NCBI RefSeq assembly: GCF_900116515.1
Contig: NZ_FPBA01000002.1
Location: forward strand, 124,001-188,000
Length of the DNA: 64,000 nt
Origin: Geodermatophilus amargosae
Lineage (GTDB): Bacteria > Actinomycetota > Actinomycetes > Mycobacteriales > Geodermatophilaceae
Direction: 5' to 3'
Part shown: positions 58,932-64,000 of the stretch, piece by piece
How the letters are laid out: the number at the start of each line of letters is the position of its first letter
Numbering within the stretch: the stretch's first letter is position 1
The notes under the pieces: model-generated
What the model was told of the DNA's origin: nothing
What the model saw: the letters and a program-made list of their open reading frames with translations, nothing else
The model's database searches: none
Made by a program: the position numbers and the translations under genes

Positions 58932-61900
58932 CGGTAGGTGACCGCCGTCCGGCCGGTGCCCGCCGTCCAGGTGATCGTGCCGCCCTGGAACCGCTGCTCC
59001 GCCCCGCCGGAGGTCGCCGTCTCGGCGCCGGTCGGGAAGCCGAGCCGGCCTCCGGCCCCACCCGCGGCCAGGTACGCCGCGCCGATGCCACCCCGGACGA
59101 CGTGGGCCCCGTCGGTGGCGGTCCAGTGGATCGAGCCGCCCTGGAAGGTCTGCACCCGCCCGGTGCCGCCGGCGCCGGTGGCGGTCGCCTCCGACGTGGG
59201 CAGGCCCAGGACGCCGGTCACGCCGCCGGCCGCCCGGTGGGCGGCGGCGATGTCGCCGCGCAGGACGTGCGCGCCGGTCGCGGCCGACCAGTAGATCTCG
59301 CCGTTCTCGAAGCTCTGCACCGCACCGCTGCCGTCGGCGGTGCTCCGCTCGCCCGAGGTCGGGAAACCCAGCGGGCCGCCGGCAGCGCCCGAGGCCGTGT
59401 AGACGGTCCCGATCGCGCCGCGGACGACCTCGGCGCCGTCGGTGGCGGTCCAGTAGATCGAGCCGCCCTGGAAGGTCTGCACCCGCCCGGTGCCGCCGGG
59501 CCCGGTGGCGGTCGCCTCGGCGGTGGGCAGGCCCAGGACGCCGGTCACGCCACCGGCCGCGTCGAACGCGGTGCCGATGTCGCCCCGCACGATGCGGGCG
59601 CCCGTGGCGGCCGACCAGTAGATGGCGCCCTTCTCGAACTGCTGGACCCGCCCGCCGCGCACGGCCGTGTCGGTCTCCCCCCGCGTCGGGTAGCCGAGCG
59701 GCCCGGTCGGTCCGCCCGAGGCCAGGTAGAGGGTGCGCACGGCGCCGCGCACCAGCCGCGCGCCGGTCGTCGCCGACCAGTGGATCGAGCCGCGCTCGAA
59801 CTGCTGCACCGCACCCCGGCCGTCACCGGCGGGCTGCTCCGCGGTGGTGGGGTAGCCGGCCGGTCCGGCCTCGGCACCCTCGGCCGCCCAGGCCGCCCGC
59901 ACGCCGCCCCGGACGGGGAACGCGCCGGTCCACGGTGACCAGTAGACGGCGCCGGACGCGAACTCCTGCACCCGGCCCACGCCGTCGGCGGTGCCGGTCT
60001 CGTTGCCGGCCGGGTAGCCGAGCGGGCCGGTGCCGCCACCCAGGGCGGTCCAGGTCGTGCGGATCCCGCCGTAGAGCAGCGCGCCGTACCTGGCCGCCGT
60101 CCAGTAGAGGTCGCCCCGCTGGAAGTGCTGGACGACGCCCGCGCCGCCGGGGAGGGCCTCCTCCCCCGTCGTCGGGTAGCCGAGCGGCCCGGTCTCCCGA
60201 CCGGACGCCTCGTAGCTGCCGCGGATGCCGCCCCGGACGACGACGGGGCCGGTGGCCGGCGACCACATCACGGTGCCGCCCTCGAACGCCGTGAGCGCAC
60301 CGACGCCGTCGCGGGCCAGGGCCTCGGAGGCGACCGGGTAGCCGAGCGAGCCGGTCGGGCCGCCGAGGGAGTTCCAGTAGGTGCGGATGGCGCCCTTGAC
60401 GACCTGGCCGTCGGTGGTCGGCGTCCAGTAGACGGCCCCGTACTGGAACTCCGCCACGACACCGCGGCCGTCGGGCAGCGCCCGCTCCTCCGCCGTCGGG
60501 GCGCCGAGCACGGCCGGACCGCCGGCGCGCTGGTACGCCGCGAGCACGCCGCCGCGCACCAGCTTCACGCCGGTGGCCGGCGAGAAGAACAGCGCCCCGC
60601 CCTGGTACGGCTGCCAGGTGACGCCGGCGGCCTCCTGCTCGTAGGCGGTCTTGGCGCCGAGCAGGGCGCGCAGCCCGGCGTCGGAGTCGTAGCGCTGGGT
60701 GATCTGCGGGGTGAGGGAGTTGGCCAGCACCCAGGCGACCCGGTCGCGGATCTCCGGCAGCCGGGCGTAGCCGTACCGGCCCGGGCAGGCGGTCAGGCCA
60801 CTGTCCCGGTGCCCGAAGACCGTCGGCAGGGTGACCCGCGTGCCGGCGGCGTAGCGCGCCGTGCTGCCACCGCCCGAGGTCATCACCGTGGTGCCGTAGG
60901 GGTTGACGTTGTAGAGCGAGAACTTCCACGCGATGACCTGGACGACCGCCTCGATGGCTGCCTGCGGGACGCCGGTGGTGTCGTAGTTGCCCATGATCGA
61001 GACGCCGAAGGTGCCGGTGTTGAAGCCCCCGGCGTGCGCACCGACGACCGTGCTCGCCAGGCCGCCCGAGCGGCCCTCCCAGAGCCGGCCGAACTTGTCG
61101 ACGATGACGTTGTAGCCGATGTCGCCCCAGCCGCGGGTCACCGCGTGGTAGCGGTACATGCCCCGCAGGTACTCCGGCACGACGGCGGCCGTGTAGTCGT
61201 TCGTCTCGGCCGTGTGGTGCAGCGTCGCCGCCCGGATCGTCGGCGCGTACTCGGGGTCCCAGGTGCGCAGGCGCTCGTCGGCGCCCCACTGCGCGCGGGA
61301 GTAGATGGCCGGCATCGCCAGGGCGGCGTCCGCGGTGTCCTGGATCTCGGGGTCGCCGAGGTTCGTGTCGGCGTCGCTCGTGCCCGGGTCGATCAGGGTG
61401 AGCTGGACGTCGGTGGGCGCGGCGCCCGAGCGGGTGACCAGCTCGGCCTCCACGCCCGTGCTCGGCCCGGTCCACAGCGGCGCCGTGCCGCCCCGGACCT
61501 CGGTGTCGACGTCGGCGCCGGACTCCTGCTCCGCGTCCTCGATGGCGACCTCGGTCCAGCCGCCCCAGGCGCCGTCGCCGTCCTGGACGCGCACCTGCAC
61601 CAGCACGTCGGTGACCGCGGGGTCGAAGGCCCAGGTGACACCGACCAGGGAGAAGGAGGTGACGTCGGTCTCCGTCACGGTGAGGACCGGAGCGGTGTCC
61701 GGGACGCCGGCGACCGGGTCGGTGGTGCCCTCCTGGACGTCGGCGGCGGGCGCCGGGTCCTCGACCGAGCCCAGGTCCACCTCCACCGAGTCGGTCTCGA
61801 CCGGCACGGCCTCGGGCGAGGGTGAGGCGTAGACGGGCAGCACGGTGATGGTCGCGAGGGACGCGACGAACGCGAGCGAGCCCACGGCGAGACGGCGCAA
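58928..61900 (-). CDS. Secreted N-acetylmuramoyl-L-alanine amidase with LGFP repeats
   Basis: A 990-residue exported amidase. Signal peptide MRRLAVGSLAFVASLATITV, a beta-sandwich region (60-180), then an Amidase_2/PGRP domain (about 190-400): LHHTAETNDY with His 228, WGDIGYNVIVDKFGRLWEGR, and GHRDSGLTACPG giving the zinc His and Cys. About ten LGFP repeats and a final partial one follow from about 440. It would cut the stem peptide from muramic acid in a wall it also binds. The TTG at 61900 is chosen for its GGAGG and signal peptide; no ATG or GTG fits. First gene of the LGFP operon. Confidence 0.9.
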   Translation of the reverse strand: MRRLAVGSLAFVASLATITVLPVYASPSPEAVPVETDSVEVDLGSVEDPAPAADVQEGTTDPVAGVPDTAPVLTVTETDVTSFSLVGVTWAFDPAVTDVLVQVRVQDGDGAWGGWTEVAIEDAEQESGADVDTEVRGGTAPLWTGPSTGVEAELVTRSGAAPTDVQLTLIDPGTSDADTNLGDPEIQDTADAALAMPAIYSRAQWGADERLRTWDPEYAPTIRAATLHHTAETNDYTAAVVPEYLRGMYRYHAVTRGWGDIGYNVIVDKFGRLWEGRSGGLASTVVGAHAGGFNTGTFGVSIMGNYDTTGVPQAAIEAVVQVIAWKFSLYNVNPYGTTVMTSGGGSTARYAAGTRVTLPTVFGHRDSGLTACPGRYGYARLPEIRDRVAWVLANSLTPQITQRYDSDAGLRALLGAKTAYEQEAAGVTWQPYQGGALFFSPATGVKLVRGGVLAAYQRAGGPAVLGAPTAEERALPDGRGVVAEFQYGAVYWTPTTDGQVVKGAIRTYWNSLGGPTGSLGYPVASEALARDGVGALTAFEGGTVMWSPATGPVVVRGGIRGSYEASGRETGPLGYPTTGEEALPGGAGVVQHFQRGDLYWTAARYGALLYGGIRTTWTALGGGTGPLGYPAGNETGTADGVGRVQEFASGAVYWSPWTGAFPVRGGVRAAWAAEGAEAGPAGYPTTAEQPAGDGRGAVQQFERGSIHWSATTGARLVRGAVRTLYLASGGPTGPLGYPTRGETDTAVRGGRVQQFEKGAIYWSAATGARIVRGDIGTAFDAAGGVTGVLGLPTAEATATGPGGTGRVQTFQGGSIYWTATDGAEVVRGAIGTVYTASGAAGGPLGFPTSGERSTADGSGAVQSFENGEIYWSAATGAHVLRGDIAAAHRAAGGVTGVLGLPTSEATATGAGGTGRVQTFQGGSIHWTATDGAHVVRGGIGAAYLAAGGAGGRLGFPTGAETATSGGAEQRFQGGTITWTAGTGRTAVTYR

Positions 61901-62273
61901 GGGACTGGTCCTCCGGGTTACCGGGACGCGGACACCCCTCAGGCGTCCGGCTCTCCCCCGAGAGGATCGGCCGCGGGGCCCCGTCCCTTGAGGCTCCGAC
62001 ACGGGATCGTCCCTGCGGATCCGTCACACCAGTCCCACCGGACGCACCAGCCGCGGGCGTGGCGGACCGGTCGGTCACAGGGCCTGTCCACGGGTCCGGC
62101 GCCGCTCCTGCCGCACCCTCCCCCGCCGCGACCGGAGTGACCGGTGTGGCGGGTGCGGTCGTGCGCGACCAGACGGGCGGCCGGTGCCAGACGGACACCC
62201 GCGACGGCGGGACGGAGCGTTCCCCCGTGTCGCGGGCCCCTCGGCCGCACCGCTCGCCCCTAACCTCGGTCCC
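61901..62273. other. Intergenic region between the LGFP operon and the LCP gene
   Basis: 373 bp without a gene, holding the divergent promoters of the amidase and LCP genes. Two GTCACA hexamers occur at 62023-62028 and 62074-62079 in the same orientation. A TAACCT box at 62261-62266 serves the LCP gene. Open frames crossing it look like antisense shadows. Confidence 0.6.
62261..62266 (+). promoter_or_regulatory. Leaderless -10 box of the LCP gene
   Basis: TAACCT followed by 7 bases and the GTG at 62274. Confidence 0.6.
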
Positions 62274-63872
62274 GTGAGCCGAGACCGCAACGAGCACGGT
62301 GGAGCCCCGGGGCGTCCGATCCCGGCGCGGCTCGACCCGCGCGCCGGCCGTCCCTCCCGTGGCCGCGCCCCGGGCTCCGCCGGCGACGACGCCGCGCCCC
62401 GGGCCGACCGCGCGACCGCCGGGCCGCGCCGCCGCACCGGCCGCGCCGCCGTCGTCGCCCGCGGCATCGCCGCCGTCCTGTCGGTGGTCCTGCTGGGCGC
62501 CAGCGGCTGGGGCTGGTACCTCGGGCGGGTCGCGGAGGCGACGGTCAACCGCACCGACGCCATCCCGACCGCCGGCAACTCCGACGCCGGGGACGCCCCC
62601 GAGGCGATGAACCTGCTGCTGGTCGGCAACGACAGCCGCGCCGACCTCACCCCCGAGCAGCTCGCCGAGCTCAACGCCGGCACCGACTCCGGGATCAACA
62701 CCGACACGATGATCCTGGTGCACGTCCCCGCCGACGGGTCGCGCGCCTCGTTCGTCTCGTTCCCGCGCGACTCCTACGTGGAGATCCCCGGCCACGGCAT
62801 GGACAAGCTCAACGCCGCCTACGCCTACGGCTACGGCGCGGTCGACGACGCCGCGTCCGAGGCCGCCAAGCAGGCCGGCGGCGCGCAGCTGCTGATCCAG
62901 ACGCTCAGCCAGCTCACCGGCCTGCGGATCGACCACTACGCCGAGGTCGACCTGCTCGGGTTCTTCAACCTGACCAGCGTCGTCGGCGGTGTCGACGTCA
63001 ACCTCTGCTACGCGGTCGACGACTCCGAGTACTCCGGCGCGGTGTTCCCCGCCGGGCAGCAGACCATCGCCGGCGCCGACGCGCTGAAGTTCGTCCGCCA
63101 GCGCCACGGCGTCCGCCCCGACGGCAGCGCCGCCCTCCCCCGCGGCGACCTGGACCGCATCGTGCGCCAGCAGGTCTTCATCGGCGGCGTGCTGCGCAAG
63201 ATGCTGTCGGAGGACGTGCTGCTCGACCTCGGCAAGCAGCGGCAGCTGATCCAGGCGGCCTCGGAGTCGCTCACCATCGACCAGGACCTCGACCTGCTCG
63301 ACCTGGCCCAGCAGATGCAGTCGGTGACCGCCGGCAACATCGAGTTCCAGACCATCCCCATCGTCGGCGACGACCGCGACGAGGAGGGCCGCTCGATCCT
63401 GCGGCTGGCCGACGAGGACACGCTGCGAGACTTCTTCGCCGAGCTGTCCGCCGAGCCCGAGGCGCCCGCCTCGGAGGCCCCGGCTCCGCCGGCGACGGTG
63501 GCACCGTCGGAGGTGTCGGTCGCGGTCTACAACGGCTCGGGCATCTCCGGCCTGGCCGCCGAGGCCGCCGACGAGCTGGAGGCCGCGGGCTTCACCGTGA
63601 CCAGCACCGGCAACGCCGACAGCAACGACTACTCGCAGACGACGATCCGGTACGCCGCGGGCGACGAGGCGCCGGCCGCCACCCTGGCCGCGCAGATCCC
63701 CGGCGCCGTCTCCGAGGAGGCCGACGACGCCACCGCGGGGACCGTCCAGCTGGTCCTGGGTGAGGACTTCAACGGCATCGGGCAGCCCACCTCGGCGCCC
63801 GTCGACACCGGTGAGAGCGCCGCTCCCGTCGAGGAGCCCCGGACCGCAGCCGACACCAGCTGCATCAACTGA
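62274..63872 (+). CDS. LytR-CpsA-Psr (LCP) ligase with LytR_C domain
   Basis: A 532-residue LCP protein that joins lipid-linked glycan to peptidoglycan; its mycobacterial relatives attach arabinogalactan. A basic cytoplasmic tail (1-58) and one membrane helix (60-83) precede the LCP domain (about 105-300: NLLLVGNDSRADL, VSFPRDSYVEIPGHGMDKLNAAYAYG, FVRQRHGV, GDLDRIVRQQ). A LytR_C domain (VSVAVYNGSGISGLAAEAADELEAAGF) ends it. The GTG at 62274 is probably leaderless. It is terminated by the hairpin at 63885-63928. Equivalent by position to Rv3267. Confidence 0.93.
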   Translation: MSRDRNEHGGAPGRPIPARLDPRAGRPSRGRAPGSAGDDAAPRADRATAGPRRRTGRAAVVARGIAAVLSVVLLGASGWGWYLGRVAEATVNRTDAIPTAGNSDAGDAPEAMNLLLVGNDSRADLTPEQLAELNAGTDSGINTDTMILVHVPADGSRASFVSFPRDSYVEIPGHGMDKLNAAYAYGYGAVDDAASEAAKQAGGAQLLIQTLSQLTGLRIDHYAEVDLLGFFNLTSVVGGVDVNLCYAVDDSEYSGAVFPAGQQTIAGADALKFVRQRHGVRPDGSAALPRGDLDRIVRQQVFIGGVLRKMLSEDVLLDLGKQRQLIQAASESLTIDQDLDLLDLAQQMQSVTAGNIEFQTIPIVGDDRDEEGRSILRLADEDTLRDFFAELSAEPEAPASEAPAPPATVAPSEVSVAVYNGSGISGLAAEAADELEAAGFTVTSTGNADSNDYSQTTIRYAAGDEAPAATLAAQIPGAVSEEADDATAGTVQLVLGEDFNGIGQPTSAPVDTGESAAPVEEPRTAADTSCIN

Positions 63873-63884
63873 GCGAGGACCCCG

Positions 63885-63928
63885 CCCTCCCAGGCCTCCC
63901 CCGGCACACGCCGGGAGGCCTGGGAGGG
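63885..63928 (+). terminator. LCP terminator whose 3' arm is the next gene's ribosome site
   Basis: A perfect 16-bp stem CCCTCCCAGGCCTCCC (63885-63900) with its complement at 63913-63928. The end of the right arm, GGGAGGG, is 7 bases before the ATG at 63936. Confidence 0.8.
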
Positions 63929-63935
63929 TGAGGGC

Positions 63936-64000
63936 ATGAGCCCCGCGCCGAGGACCCCGCCGGACCTGCTCGCGGCCGCCTTGCGGCGCGACGCCGCCAC
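63936..64000 (+). CDS. Start of a TIGR03089-like gene, cut by the window end
   Basis: The first 21 codons of an open frame starting MSPAPRTPPDLLAAALRRDAA at 63936, with GGGAGGG as ribosome site. Rv3268, the gene after the LCP gene in M. tuberculosis, belongs to TIGR03089, and the visible start fits that family, but too little is present to be sure. Confidence 0.5.
   Translation, partial: MSPAPRTPPDLLAAALRRDAA

Noticed and set aside
59823-63107. A 1094-codon minus-strand open frame across the amidase and LCP genes
   Set aside because: It shadows real genes in another frame and spans the promoter region between them.

Overview
This is a very GC-rich chromosomal segment from an actinobacterium that builds a galactan-containing cell wall. 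Gene content and order resemble the Mycobacterium tuberculosis Rv3235-Rv3268 region: an Rv3235-family gene, secA, hpf, comFC, lpqB-mtrB-mtrA, sahH, manA, an SIS isomerase, manB, a DUF3499 gene, an Rv3259-like gene, whiB2, fbiA-fbiB, manC, wbbL and an LCP ligase. Base composition, leaderless promoters and LGFP-repeat proteins fit the Geodermatophilaceae (Blastococcus, Geodermatophilus, Modestobacter), but the family assignment is inference. I see no rRNA, tRNA, CRISPR array, insertion sequence or prophage.

Layout. 0-4.7 kb: a small type VII secretion-like pair, a WXG100 protein divergent from an FHA-FtsK/EccC ATPase. 4.7-9 kb: a DUF6912-like protein, a WS/DGAT acyltransferase and a coupled CpaE-like/SAF pair. 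9-11.5 kb: an excisionase-type HTH protein, a hypothetical gene, a LysM membrane protein divergent from it across a repeat-bearing promoter, and an Rv3235-family protein. 11.5-24 kb: secA, two oxidoreductase genes and an acetyltransferase, then hpf, comFC, lpqB, mtrB, mtrA and sahH. The mtrB frame is broken by one missing base directly after the phospho-acceptor histidine codon. 24-34.6 kb: a secreted HNH/Excalibur lipoprotein, manA, a DUF808 protein, the overlapping manB/Trm112/SIS set, DUF3499, an Rv3259-like protein, three poorly known genes and whiB2. 34.8-38.9 kb: F420 genes fbiA-fbiB, rmlA and a DNA glycosylase. 38.9-45.4 kb: an SDR, DUF2304, a GT2 enzyme, an acyltransferase-SGNH protein, manC and wbbL. 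45.5-55 kb: glf-glfT2, glfT1 with its two-gene ABC exporter, a large membrane protein and a flippase. 55-62 kb: three overlapping genes for two LGFP-repeat cell-wall proteins and a lipoprotein. 62.3-64 kb: an LCP ligase and the start of a TIGR03089-like gene.

How it works together. ManA, ManB, ManC and RmlA supply activated sugars. WbbL, GlfT1 and GlfT2 would build the rhamnosyl linker and galactan using UDP-Galf from Glf. The ABC transporter would export the chain and the LCP protein would attach it to peptidoglycan. MtrAB-LpqB and WhiB2 control cell-wall metabolism and division in relatives, and SecA exports the lipoproteins and LGFP proteins. Many genes carry a TANNNT box 5-9 bases before the start codon, so leaderless transcription looks common. 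Convergent gene pairs are usually separated by strong perfect hairpins.
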